From NCBI GenBank assembly GCA_028751875.1, contig CM054143.1:71123044-71187043 (forward strand): a stretch of 64,000 nucleotides of DNA, read 5' to 3'. Shown in pieces: positions 1 to 9,823 of this stretch. Source of the DNA: Rapana venosa (taxonomy: Eukaryota > Mollusca > Gastropoda > Neogastropoda > Muricidae). A program made the translations under genes and the position numbers. The notes below the pieces were generated by a model that had not been told where the DNA came from, did no database searches, and saw only the letters and a program-made list of their open reading frames with translations. Position 1 is the first letter of the stretch. The number at the start of each line of letters is the position of its first letter.

Positions 1-765
1 TAAACAAAAAAAAAAAAAAACCAAAATGGGGTATTCCTCCATACCCCAATAATCACACTCTTAAAAATGGGGAAAATATAAAGGGGCAAGTTTTGTTTTG
101 GGCATTCTTCCTTTGCAAATTTTTTTCCCTTCTCGTTAAAAAGGGCCCGAGGAAATCTACATTTATCCTTTTTTTTTGTTTTTTTGGTTTTTTAAAACTC
201 CCCAAAGCATTTTAAAAAAATTTTTTTAAGGTTCTGTTTTCCTTTATGAGACCTAGAGGGTACCATTTTTAAGAAAATAAAATTTTAAACGGGGTTTTTG
301 GTTTTAAATGAAAACAAAGTTAAGTAAAAATTTAATTTTTAAACCCTTGGTTTTAATTTTTTTTTACTTAAAAATTTTAAATTTTACAAAAAACTATAAA
401 AAAAATTTAATTTAAAAATTCCATTTTACAAAAAAATTAAATTAACTTGGAAAATTAAATTTTCATATAACCAAATGTTTTAAATGAATTTTTAAAAAAA
501 GAAATTTGGGGTTTAATTATTGGGGGATTAAAAAAAATCCTTTAATTTTTTGTGCCCCCCAAACCGTATTTTAAAAAAAAAATTTTTGGCTTCCCCTTTT
601 TGTGATTTAAAAAAAATTTATTCATAAAATTTTTTCTTACATATAATTAATAAGAATTTTCTTTTTTGGGTTTTTTTTGGGGGTTTTGTTGGTTGTGGTT
701 GTTGTGGGGAGTGGGTGATGAAGGGGGTAGTGGATGTGGGTGACATCTTGTTGGGGTTTGTCTGG

Positions 766-796
<31 letters not shown>

Positions 797-1149
797 AAAG
801 GAATTTTTTTTTTTAAACCCGTGGGGTATGCGGTTTTGAAAATTTTCTTTTTTTTTCCCCGGCCCAATGGCCTTTTTTTAAAAAGGGAACAGGTTTTAAA
901 CTTTGGGGAAAAATTTGCTGGTTCGAAAAATGGATCCTGGGTTTATGGCAAAAAGGATTTTTGTTGGTTGTCCCTTGCGGGGGGAGAGGTTTTTAAAAAT
1001 CTAAAAAATCTTGAATTTTTATACGGATGGTTTAATAAACCCCGGGGCTCCCCTTATTAAAAATTTAATTTGCCTTTTTTGGGTTTGGGAAGGCAAAAAA
1101 AACCCAAATTTTCCACACCCAGTCCCAGAAGGGGTTTCATTGCCGGCCC
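1..1149. other. AT-rich low-complexity DNA, no gene seen
   Basis: This stretch is dominated by A and T runs with short G-rich patches (for example around 660-760, rich in GTGG and GTTG). I see no conserved domain, splice-bounded exon or transposon motif. The 79-codon frame at 821-1060 runs through homopolymers and has no recognisable content. Base-calling quality looks poor here, so absence of a gene is only weakly established. Confidence 0.6.
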
Positions 1150-1877
1150 TTTCAAAGCATTCTTTTTTTCATAGTTAATTCTTAAAAACTTTTGTAAAAA
1201 TTTTTCTTTAAATAATTTTAATTAATTTTTCATTTTTTTTAAAAGGAATTTTTTTTAAGGACTTGGGGAATTTTATTCCAGTATTTTTTTTTAAACAGTC
1301 GCCCTTTGTTACAAAGTTCCCTGGCAAATGGGATTTTCCTATATTTTTTAAAACCCAAAATTTTTTAAAGGGTTAATGGGGAAAAATTCTTCGGCACAAA
1401 CATGCGACAACCCCACACATTTTAAAAATTTTAAATTTTCTTCCCAGATCACCAAAAATGCGCCTGCATTTTCTCCTTGACTGTGGCTTTTTTTTAAGGC
1501 ATTTAAAAGGATTTTAGGGATTGTTTTTAATTCCAAAAGACAGTTTGTTTTGATTTGAAGAAAATGCTTCAGGTTTAGAGGGCACAGCCCGACCCTGCTT
1601 TTTAGGAGGGGGAAAGGGGGGCAACCTCTTTCCCTTTGACTTGACATCCATGTAATATTCCTAAGTTTAATTAAAAGTTGGTTGAAAGGTTTGGGTTTCT
1701 TCATATTGGGCCCGTCTTTTGATTGTAGTTTCATCTTGGGTATTCACTTATACTGTTTTGGTAACACAAAAAACTTTCTTTGCATGATTGTATAAACTTA
1801 TTATTTGGCAAAAAAGGCTATGGTAAAAAAAGAAAAACCCGTATTTGGATTATTTTTAAAATCAACCCCCTGTTTAT

Positions 1878-2078
1878 AATGTAACACAAATGTTCACGTC
1901 GTTTTACATGGGGCCTTGTTTTTATACTTAAGTCCGTCAAAAGGGCTTTCAGGGGGTGGAGTCAGTACGATGTGAACTCATCCGGGTAAAATCCCTAAAA
2001 CGAAAAAAATAAAAAGGGGACTCTGTGGGGCTTGATCCTGGGCCCCTCAGATCCTGAGTGCAGGGTCTGACCCCAGGC
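1878..2078 (-). mobile_element. tRNA-derived SINE (copy in segment D1)
   Basis: On the minus strand the element starts with a tRNA-like head (GGGGTCAGACCCTGCACTCA, then AGGATCAAGCCCC-type B-box sequence) and continues into a central block related to GACKAGACTATAAA. Its counterpart in segment D2 (41335-41548) is better preserved and reads GTCAGAGCGCTGCACTCAGG at the head. Both copies sit at the same place in D1 and D2, so this SINE inserted before the duplication. The 3' tail is indistinct. The tRNA head and central block are seen directly; the mollusc-SINE affiliation is from general knowledge. Confidence 0.65.
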
Positions 2079-2160
2079 TTTCCTGCCCTGTCCCGCCTCT
2101 TGTATTCTGGTGGTGATGTGTGTCCGCTGCGTCTGGTGACTGTTGTTGTTTCTGTGAAAG

Positions 2161-2334
2161 GTCAGTGACATCAGGGATCCCACCATGTTTTCCCCCAGCC
2201 CCGCCCTTCAAGGAAGAAGAAGCCACCGACCCCGACCTTTACCTCAGCCTGGGGGCCCCCGGGGTGCTCCCACCCCAACATTCCCCCCCCCTCTGCTGTG
2301 CTTCATGGTGGAGGAGGGCCAGGGTCACGCACCC
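2161..2334 (+). other. Exon-like segment, copy 1 (unproven)
   Basis: The segment is bounded by an AG dinucleotide (GTTTCTGTGAAAG just before 2161) and a GTAAGG donor-like site at 2335. It contains an ATG in a favourable context (CCCACCATGT) at 2185. The same arrangement is present at 41641-41832 in the paralogous segment, with acceptor-like CTGTGAACAG, ATG in CCACCATGT and donor GTAAGG. The frame from the ATG stays open in both copies, but the proline- and serine-rich peptide resembles no family I know and the two peptides differ by frameshift. It could equally be ordinary duplicated repeat sequence. Confidence 0.2.
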
Positions 2335-2672
2335 GTAAGGGAAAGAAGGGGTGTCCCGTGGAGTGGATTTACAGTGTCATTGAACCTGTTTTTTCCTCAC
2401 TTTTTTACAGTGTCATTGAAACCTTTTTTTTCGTGTGGGAAATTTTTTTTGCATTTTTTCGTCTGTTGGCATCATAAAAGCAGAAAACCCGTAAAGTATT
2501 TATATTTTTTTTCCCTTTAAATTTGGGTTTGGCCCAGAAGTGTGTACTGACATTTGGGAGGACCAAACCCATCACTAGTGGGGAAAAGGGAGTGAAAGCA
2601 CAGGCAAATTTTACCCCGGCCCCAGTTTTTCATGAAACAAAAATCAAAGAAAATTAAACCAATGTACTAGGT

Positions 2673-4030
2673 TGGCACAGCCCCCGGGAATTTTGTCATC
2701 ACTGCTGAAAAGTGGCAAAATTTTGTCTTTTCATTCCTTATTACTCCGGCTTTTTATGATAAAAAAAATGTATATCCGGGAAAAAAAGTTCAATCTTTCT
2801 TCTTTTCTTGAGTGCATTTTTATTTTTTTGGCTTGTGTTCGTCAAACCAGGCGTGTGAAAGAGGGGTGCGTTCCCCTAAAAAAAGCTGCGCGCCGCCCTT
2901 TTCGTGCACATGGACAAATCTTCAAAAAGGGCATGACCCTTTGAATCCGATCGTATTCGCGACAACAACTTTGTCACTTTAAAATTTGGGATATTTTTTT
3001 CGATTTTTTTTGTAAATACCAGATGGGTGAAGGTTTTTCATATCTGGCTAATTTTCACAAAAAAAAGGGGCTTTTGGGGGTACACGATCTCTGCGGCGAC
3101 TCCGAAGAACCGTAGCTTAAAAAAGCCAAAACCCCGGGGAAAAACAAACTAGACGACCTATTTGTACTAAATTGGGGGAAAGGGTTATGTATTCGGACTG
3201 TCTTACCCCCAAACCAATAAAAACGAAGTGTTCAAAATGCGGAAAAATTTGTTTAAAGCAAAAGGGGGAAGGGCGAAAAAATCGCCAACCCTCTTGTCAA
3301 GGATTTACGAATTTTTTCGAATTACAGGGGAAATTTCATAAATGTTTCAATATAAAACATTATATAACTTTATTTTACAAGGACGCGGGGGTTTTTATAA
3401 ATTTGTCATGCGTCATTGAAAACGAAATTTGCAAAGGGTTTTCGATCGTTTCGACTTCGACATGTGAAAATGGAAGAAAAAGCTGCCCAAAATTTGTCAG
3501 ATATTTCCCAAAATACTTCACAAATTTACGATATTGCAAAATTTCGATAGTTTGAACATATCTCTATACAAAAGTATTTTTTTGTAATTTTCATGGTGAA
3601 ATGGATTGATTTAAAGATTTCTGAATGACCAGCCTAACCAAGAGAAGAAATCCGAGACCCCGTGCTTGGGGGGTTGTTTAGCAAAAGTCGTCCCCGTTTT
3701 TTTTTTTTGTTTTTACCAATTCACATTTAGTATCATTTTTTGGGGAATTTAAAATGGGGGTTTAGTTTATTTTCTTTTTTAGTTGTGCCTTGGGGTTTTT
3801 GGTTTCCCAAACTTTCCGAAAAATTAATTATTCAAGGTTTCTTCTCCAGCAAAATAAAGGGAGAGTTAATGTTTAGTGCGTAATACTCAATAGTGAGCTT
3901 TTATTATCTTTTTTATTATTATTACCAACAAATACATAGACGTGTCTATCAGCCCCAGCATTCCCTTTCCCCCCATTCATTTTCCTTTTTCCTTATTTTG
4001 GGGTTGATTTGGTTCCAGTGCTAGATAAAA
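2673..4030. other. No recognised gene; includes a CpG-richer island
   Basis: No transposon domain or splice-bounded exon is recognisable. The part from about 2940 to 3560 looks different from its surroundings: it has fewer long homopolymers and more CpG (ATTCGCGACAACAAC, CGATCGTTTCGACTTCGACA). It holds a 127-codon plus-strand frame (3172-3555) with a CxxC pair (KCSKCGKICLK) near its start but no second zinc-binding pair at a normal spacing. I do not recognise the peptide and do not call it a gene. Confidence 0.4.
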
Positions 4031-4040
4031 CACACCATAC

Positions 4041-4096
4041 GCACACACACACACACACATACACCCAACCCCACACACGTTTGTGTGTGTGTGTGT
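4041..4096. repeat. Inverted (AC)n / (GT)n microsatellite pair
   Basis: An (AC)n run (about 4041-4058) and a (GT)n run (about 4081-4095) face each other across a roughly 22 bp spacer rich in CCCAACCCC. The two arms are complementary, so the strand could fold into a hairpin. Confidence 0.8.
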
Positions 4097-6209
4097 TATA
4101 AAAAAGAAGCAACACAGTGTGCTTCGGTAAAAAATTCTTTATTTCAACCTTTATCAATCTGACACATTTTACTGCAGTCTTACCAGAGTTCTAGCACCAA
4201 TGGGAAAGAAGACTGTTTGGGTTTCTTATGTGTGTCATTTTGGGATTCCCCCCTTATTTTTTTTTCATGATAACAGTTTATTTTAGTTTTTCTTTCTTTA
4301 AATCTGACTAGATATGGAAAATTAACTAAAAAAAGTGGGGTTATTTTTCTGGGAACTCTAAACAGTTGTCATCCAAAGGGGGCATTTCGGTTTTTCAACT
4401 CTTTGATTCAGTTATTGGGACAAAACAAGAAAAGGGGAGGAGAATGTGAGAAACAGACATTTCTGTCAACTCATTTTTATACTGAGCTTCCCGGGTTCAG
4501 GGTCTTCTGCTAACAAAAAAAATGTACTAAAAGGACACCAATAGAAAGACATTTTTGTCCCAAACCAGTTCATAAACGCTGTGCCATTTTTAAGGATTTG
4601 TGTGAAAATGTTGTAACCAGCCAACATGGCATCATCGGAACTTTCATCCCCTTCATTTTGGACTTTTAAAGCGTTATTGCTTTGAAAACAGATGGAAAAA
4701 AACATAATGATATGTACCGTGGTGGGGAAAAAACTGACAGGAAATTCGTGGGGAAAAGGCAGCCCGTAACAAACAGTGGGGAAAAATTACAAAAAGACAT
4801 CAAAACTGGGTTCAAATTCCTACAGAGAAAAATTATAAAAAAATGGGAAAAAATTTTTGCTTTTGTGGGCTTTTTCCCTTTAAATGGTGTTTCATCATTT
4901 TAGGTTAGTGGTTTGGCTGATTCAAAGGTTTGGCTCTTTCCTTCTGCTCCTCAGTGTCCTCTAGCACGTGATCAAATTTACACCCGCCCATTCTTGACAC
5001 AAAAGGTTTTCAAGTTTTGTAGGGGCACTGAGTGCCCCATCCCGGGATGAACCTGTCCTCTCCTTTAAACCCCGTAGTAGGGATTGTGAATGGTTCTCAG
5101 AATGAATAACAAACATTGAAATGCATGCAAAGTGATTATCAAAAAATAGGGTTTTTATCTGATTGATCATTAAAAATTGAATTTAAAAAGATTTTTGTTT
5201 TTTTCTAACATGTTTGACAAAAAATGTGTTTCATAAATTTTTACTTAAATGTTCACCAATTTGCCCTTGGCGGCCCTTTTGAATCTTAAAACACATTTTG
5301 TAATTGATGAAAAAATCAATAAATGTATTTTTTTAAAAAGAATCAACCATATTTGACACACCAAATTCCAAGCAATATCTTTCAGGTTAAAAATTTTTTA
5401 AAGAAAATCTACCATGTACTGTCTTTTGGGCCGGCAGGCATTTTGGGTTTTTCGGGAAAATTAGACCCCAATATTTTAAAATTTTGGGTTTTAAAAAACC
5501 CCGAAAAAATTGGAATAATTATGTATGATATCCTTTAAGCAAAGTAAAAATGTGCCATAGATGCTTCTTTTCAAACCCTTTTGGGCTCAAACATGGTTAT
5601 CGTGCTATTTGAGTGAACGCCAATCACATGATGAGGGAATTTAACAAAGTTATAATGTTTCCCCTAAGATAAGAGTGATTCTTTTTGTAGGTATTATTAG
5701 TATTATAGAATTGTATGGAAATGTAGGGTGTGGTTGTAGGCTTCCGCTACATCCTTTCAAATAAGGCTTCCATACAGTTAAATGCGAAAATGTACCCCAT
5801 CTTTAGACACCTAACTTTTAAAAAATAGAAAAGAGACTAATTTTTGTTGTTGTGTTTTTTAAAAGTTTTCAAAAATACCATTTTTGTACACAATGCTATA
5901 TAAATTTTGCGCCGTACTAGTCTAAGTCCACAAAATGTTTATGTGCAAGAAAGTAACTAAACTTGAGTATGCAAAGTGAAACACTGTACGAAAAAGTATT
6001 TGTTATTATGAAGTGACATGTAAGTTAACCACATTGTATCACTACTTAGATCAGGCTTTTCACGTTGAAGACTTGACGGTCTACTGAGTAATGAGTGTCA
6101 TTTAATTTAGATGGAATTTTTAGCTTCTTGGAAAATTTACCCTGTCTTCCCCCCCATTTTTAGAAATTTAATTTGTTTGGTTTGGTAAGTTGGTAAAGGT
6201 AATTACAAA
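4097..6209. other. No recognised gene
   Basis: Mixed-complexity, AT-rich DNA. The short frames at 4466-4705 (minus), 4682-4903 (plus) and 4961-5170 (minus) have no recognisable domain, no splice-site framing and no repeat partner elsewhere in the window. I see nothing here that I can name. Confidence 0.5.
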
Positions 6210-6720
6210 ATGGGTCCATTGTTTCTTATTCCTGTCTGCCCTTTTGTGCCTTTTTGTTGTTTAACCCCCCTGCTGTTTACTGATATATTTTCGGCCTCAA
6301 AAATTTTTCCAATAAAATTAAAATTTAACGGGTCATGTGTTCTTCAGGCCACACCCTACATTATTTTGGGGATTATTAAAAACCCACCAATGAGAAATAA
6401 AACCTTTTTAAGCACCAAAAACTCCAAAACTACCCGGGGTGGTCACTCTTTGGTTATTTTTCCCCCTCACCTCCCAACCAACATTTCCTTATCAAAACCA
6501 CCACTTCCTTCACAACAATTTCCAAAATTCCTAAAAATTTTAACATCTGACTTTAAATTTTCAAACATCCCAGTACGCGGGCCCTCCATTTTTTGGGTTT
6601 AAAACCATTTTGGGATAACATACAAAAAGCGACCATCATTTCAAATACCAAAATAAACACCACTTTGGGATTTAAAGATTGACATGCCAAAATCAAAAAA
6701 CCATTACCTTTTACTTATGA
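6210..6720 (+). repeat. Degraded partial copy of the 7560-7945 sequence
   Basis: Several blocks recur in the same order as in 7560-7945: TTCTTATTCCT, a TTCGGC..AAAAATTT block, CATGTGTT, CAGGCCACACCC, and TTCCTTATCAAA followed by CCACTTCC. The copy is interrupted by length changes in A and T runs. If 7594-8062 is piggyBac-related, this may be a decayed fragment of the same element. Confidence 0.4.
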
Positions 6721-6789
6721 ATTAAAAGGAAAAATCCACCATTTTTAAACTTTTAAAAAAGGGACATAAATAAAATTTTGTGCAACAGC

Positions 6790-7500
6790 GGGAACAACCC
6801 CTTTTTAAAAAAGTTTTAAATAAAAAAAAAAAAAAAAAGGAAAAAAAAAAAAAAAACCCCCTTTTCATTTTTTTTTCTTTTTTTTTTTTAAAAAAAATTT
6901 TTAAAAAAAAAACCCCCCCCAAAAAAAAAAAAACGAAAATTTTTTTTTTTTAAAAAAAAAAAAAATTTTAAAAAAAAAACTAAATTTTTCCAAAATTAAA
7001 AAAACCTCCCCAAAAAAAAAAAAAAAAAAACTTTTTTTAAAAAAAAACCCAAAAAAAAAAAAATTTTTCTTTTTAAAAAAAAAAAAAAAACCCCTTTTTT
7101 TTTTTTTTTTTAAAAAAAAGGGGCCAATCAAAACCACCCCAAAAAATTTTAAAAAAAACCCAAAACAAAAAAAACCAAAAAAAAAAATTTTCCCCTCAAA
7201 AAAAACTTTTTTTAAAAAAAAAAAAAGGGGAAAAAAAAAAAAAACCAAAAAAAAAAAAAAACAAAAAAAAAAAAAATTTAAAAAAAAAAAACCCAAAAAA
7301 AAATAAAAAAATTTCATTTTTTAAAAAAATTTTAAAAAACCCCTTTTTAAAAAAACCCTTTAAAAAAAAAAAAACCCCAAAAAAAAAAAAAAAAAAACCC
7401 CCCCCAAAAAAAAAAAAAAAAATTTTTAAATTTTTTAAAAAACCCCTCCCCAAATTTTTAAAAAAAATTTTTTTCCCTTTTCCCAGAAAAAAACTTAACC
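6790..7500. other. A/T homopolymer block, probably sequence-quality artefact
   Basis: Nearly every base is embedded in a run of four or more identical bases (A, T and C runs in alternation). The minus-strand Phe/Lys frames of 66-138 codons here are products of these runs and are not genes. Real DNA of this composition is very unlikely over 700 bp, so this is best read as unreliable sequence. Confidence 0.8.
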
Positions 7501-8089
7501 CCAAAAAAAATCATAAAATAGTTTGGGTTGGGTAACTTAAAAAAGCAAGTCCAAAAGGGAAACAAAATTTCTTATTCCTCTACCTTAAAATGTTTAAATG
7601 ACATGTATCATAAATTTTCGGCTAAAAATTTCCCAAAAATCCAAAATTTGGAAAAAAAACCGCTCCATGTGTTGACTGTGCAGGCCACACCCCTCATCAC
7701 TGTAGGCTGGTAGTAGGGGATATTGAAAAATCCTCAGCAGTCTTGCATGAGGAAATGTAAAAATCTCATTCTGCAAGGTCTTCTTCATCAGGCACTGAGC
7801 AACTGCGCCCTGCCTGCCTGCCACGTCAGCATCACTGCTTGTGTGATCTGTGCCCTCATCAACACTCCACTTGGCAAAAACTTTCCTTATCAAAGTTCAC
7901 TACCACTTCCCTCGTCTTCTCTAACCAGTCAAGCCAGAAGATTCCTGAACATTGTCTTCAACATCTGAACCTTGTTTGCAATGTGTTCAAGAAACTCATC
8001 CAAGGTAAAAACGGCGGCGTTGCGTCTACATTCGATGGTCCCGAAGTTGAAGAGTCCGCCATTTTGCGCGCTGATAAGTCAGTGACAGG

Positions 8090-8117
8090 GAGGCGAGGCC
8101 TCGCCTCATTTGCAAAT
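8090..8117. promoter_or_regulatory. 18-bp perfect palindrome abutting an ATTTGCAAAT octamer
   Basis: GAGGCGAGGCCTCGCCTC (8090-8107) is a perfect palindrome. It is followed directly by ATTTGCAAAT (8108-8117), itself a palindrome that contains the POU-factor octamer ATTTGCAT core in a related form. Both lie about 30-55 bp upstream of the minus-strand ATG at 8062, where a promoter element of the piggyBac-like relic could sit. Function is not shown. Confidence 0.35.
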
Positions 8118-8245
8118 CTACCACATCATACTCAGCCAGCCCATTGGTCAGGGTGATTTCTAAAGATTGTACAGTGTGCCGAAACGGTTTGCAACTGCGC
8201 AAGACCATTTACCTTTGACTTATGGGAAAATTTTAAAGTTGAAAG

Positions 8246-8355
8246 GGGGGGATCACATCCCCCCTTGGTTAAAACGGTTGTGCATGGAAGGTGCGCTCAC
8301 ATCGCACCTTAGTAAAAAAACCGTTTTGTGAACAGCAGGTGCAAAGACATGCACC
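8246..8355. repeat. Three consecutive hairpins in a piggyBac-like terminus
   Basis: Hairpin 1 (8246-8264): GGGGGGAT / ATCCCCCC with loop CAC. Hairpin 2 (8288-8310): AAGGTGCG / CGCACCTT with loop CTCACAT, enclosed by a further stem AAAACGGTT (8271-8279) / AACCGTTTT (8319-8327). Hairpin 3 (8338-8355): GGTGCA / TGCACC with loop AAGACA. The stems differ in sequence but all are perfectly paired, and the loop-stem junctions share an ACAT motif (CACAT, CACAT, GACAT). Confidence 0.8.
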
Positions 8356-8375
8356 CTCGTATAGAAAGAGTTAAA

Positions 8376-9318
8376 GAATCTTCTCGGGGATACGTCACTT
8401 TTGAAGGAATTTAAAAATGTTGAAAAAGGTGCAGTAAGGTCAGCATTCCTGACCCCCTACTTTTGCCCAAAAACTTTCAAATGTTTAACATGTCCTTGCT
8501 TTTTTAATGTACTCAAATGTGGGGGTTCCATGCATTTTGTTGTAAGAAAAAAATCCCAAGAAAATTGATTTTGCTTGATTCTAAAATTCCATTATCTATT
8601 CAAAACTGGGCATTGTGTTGGATTTGATCCATTATTAAAAAGCATCATGCGTGTTTTATCATTGATAGCAATAAACAATTTTCATTCAAATGGGTTTTAC
8701 CCATATTCAGTTTTATTTTGATGCAACTTTTTTAGTAATTCAAGGATCTCGTTGGGGTTTTCTTTTCATTGCTACCTACATCCAATACAAAATTTATCGG
8801 GTCTTGAGTAATTACATGCTTGAAAGTGCTTGGCAAGTCAGCAAAAATGTTGAATAAAAAAGGAGCAATAATGACCCCCGTGGAATGCCCATTTGAAAAG
8901 GGTTTATAGATGAAAAAGTATCCCTATTCCAGTTGGAAATTTTTCTGTTTCCCCGAAATCTGTTATCAAGTTATATATATGCCCTGTCATCCCCCAGTTT
9001 TTGTTTATACAACAAACGTGAGTGCCATACTTGGTCGTAGGCTTTGGTCACATCAAAACAGGTTGCCAAAAGACATGTTCGTCTGGCAAACTGATACTTA
9101 ATTTGAGTGGTCAGTTGAACAAGATGATGGATGGACGACCTTCCTTTTCTGAAGCCTGCTTGGTTAACAGGAATGATGTTTCTTTCACAGTAGTAAACCA
9201 GTCTGTTCAAAACCATTTTTTCCAGCAGTTTACAGACATGAGATGTAAGTGATATAGGTCTGTAACTATTTATACTAGTGTTTGGCTTACCGTTTTTAAG
9301 AATTGGGACAATGATGGA
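8376..9318 (-). mobile_element. Jockey-superfamily LINE fragment (RT), copy 1
   Basis: Minus-strand reverse transcriptase fragment of a non-LTR retrotransposon. From the N-terminal side it shows WKQSIIVPIL then SYRPISLTSHVCKLLEK (about 9240-9320), NQAGFRKGRSSIHHL (about 9135-9180), the first catalytic block FDVTKAYDQVWH (about 9019-9070) and, after a frameshift, GIPRG (about 8875-8890). The YADD block is not readable, and the frame is broken in at least three places. The N-terminal end stops abruptly at 9318, where the second copy (53600-55450) continues for more than 100 further codons, so copy 1 carries a deletion. The order of motifs is that of the Jockey/Nimb type; clade assignment is tentative. 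It is a dead copy. Confidence 0.8.
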
Positions 9319-9823
9319 CTGTTTCCAGCGTGGAATGAGAGAGACAGAGATGGATTGATTAGTGTGTGTAGTTTTTGTTCCATGTTGTGCTGTCTGTTCT
9401 TTCCAGGCACCCAAACACAGCCTGTGGACTGTTGACATCAGATGTATCTCACTGCCATCAGTGACAGACTTGCCAGTGACAGCCAACTAGTGGACCAACT
9501 GCAATATTCCTTTCTGGAGTCAGAGGCCCCTCAACCCTCTCCTGGCTGCTTCCTTCTCCTCCAAAGTCATGGGCCTTCTGATCACACAGAAGAGAGAAAT
9601 GGTAAGCAGCTGTAGCCATGGATTTCTTTCTTTTTCCTCTTGCTAGTTTAGATTTCATCCGTGATTTTCCTTCCGTTTTAAACGAAATTCTGTATTGGCG
9701 ATTTTCAGATTTTTTTGGTGAGGGGACAGTACTGATCTGATTGTTTTGTAATTTGATTTTTGTGTCATGTTTTTCTTTTGATAAACTATTTGCCTTTTAT
9801 AATCAGTTTGTTTTGGGATAATA
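9319..9823 (+). repeat. Flank duplicated at 56290-56765
   Basis: This stretch aligns with 56290-56765: TGGAATGAGAGAGACAGAGA, CCATGTTGTGCTGT, ACATCAGATGTAT, CTAGTGGACCAACTGCAA, GTCATGGGCCTTCTGATCA, and finally GGGATAATAT. In copy 1 the homology ends exactly where the L2-like LINE begins; in copy 2 it continues with CTGCATACTGAATTG. The sequence itself has no recognisable coding function. The 66-codon minus frame at 9458-9658 is not conserved in copy 2. Confidence 0.85.

Larger units (their letters stand above)
1150..2672 (+). repeat. Duplicated segment D, copy 1 (lacks two SINEs found in copy 2)
   Basis: This segment aligns in the same orientation with 39990-42200. Shared landmarks run in the same order: the CCTGGCAAAT / ATTTTCCTATATTT block (1320-1350), GACTGTGGCT and the AGGATTT block (1480-1515), AAATGCTTCAG (1562), a minus-strand SINE (1878-2078), GTCAGTGACATCAGGGATCC (2161) and CCCAGAAGTGTGTACTGACAT near 2532. 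Copy 1 is about 0.6 kb shorter, because copy 2 has two extra SINE insertions. At 1373-1379 (TTAATGG) and at about 1655-1662 copy 1 shows the uninterrupted empty sites. The divergence mixes substitutions with many homopolymer-length differences, some of which are probably sequencing errors. Confidence 0.85.
7500..8374 (-). mobile_element. Relic of a piggyBac-like DNA transposon, 5' terminal region
   Basis: Read on the minus strand, the element begins at a TTAA (8371-8374) followed by CTCTTTCTATACGAGGGTGC. TTAA plus a C-T-rich start is the known form of piggyBac-family termini. About 30-130 bp inside lie three consecutive hairpins (8338-8355, 8288-8310, 8246-8264). An ATG lies at 8062-8060 (context AAAATGGCGG) and opens a Ser/Thr/Asp-rich frame that shifts twice before 7594; the longest piece is 7594-7893. 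This would be the acidic N-terminal region of a transposase. No catalytic aspartates are visible, because the rest is lost in the homopolymer block. The paralogous locus at 53600 retains a TTAA followed by similar flank but no hairpins, consistent with an empty site. The far end was not located. Confidence 0.45.

Noticed and set aside
6901..7504. Phe/Lys-rich minus-strand frames of 102 and 138 codons resembling membrane segments
   Set aside because: They are translations of A and T homopolymers in an unreliable block, not hydrophobic protein sequence.
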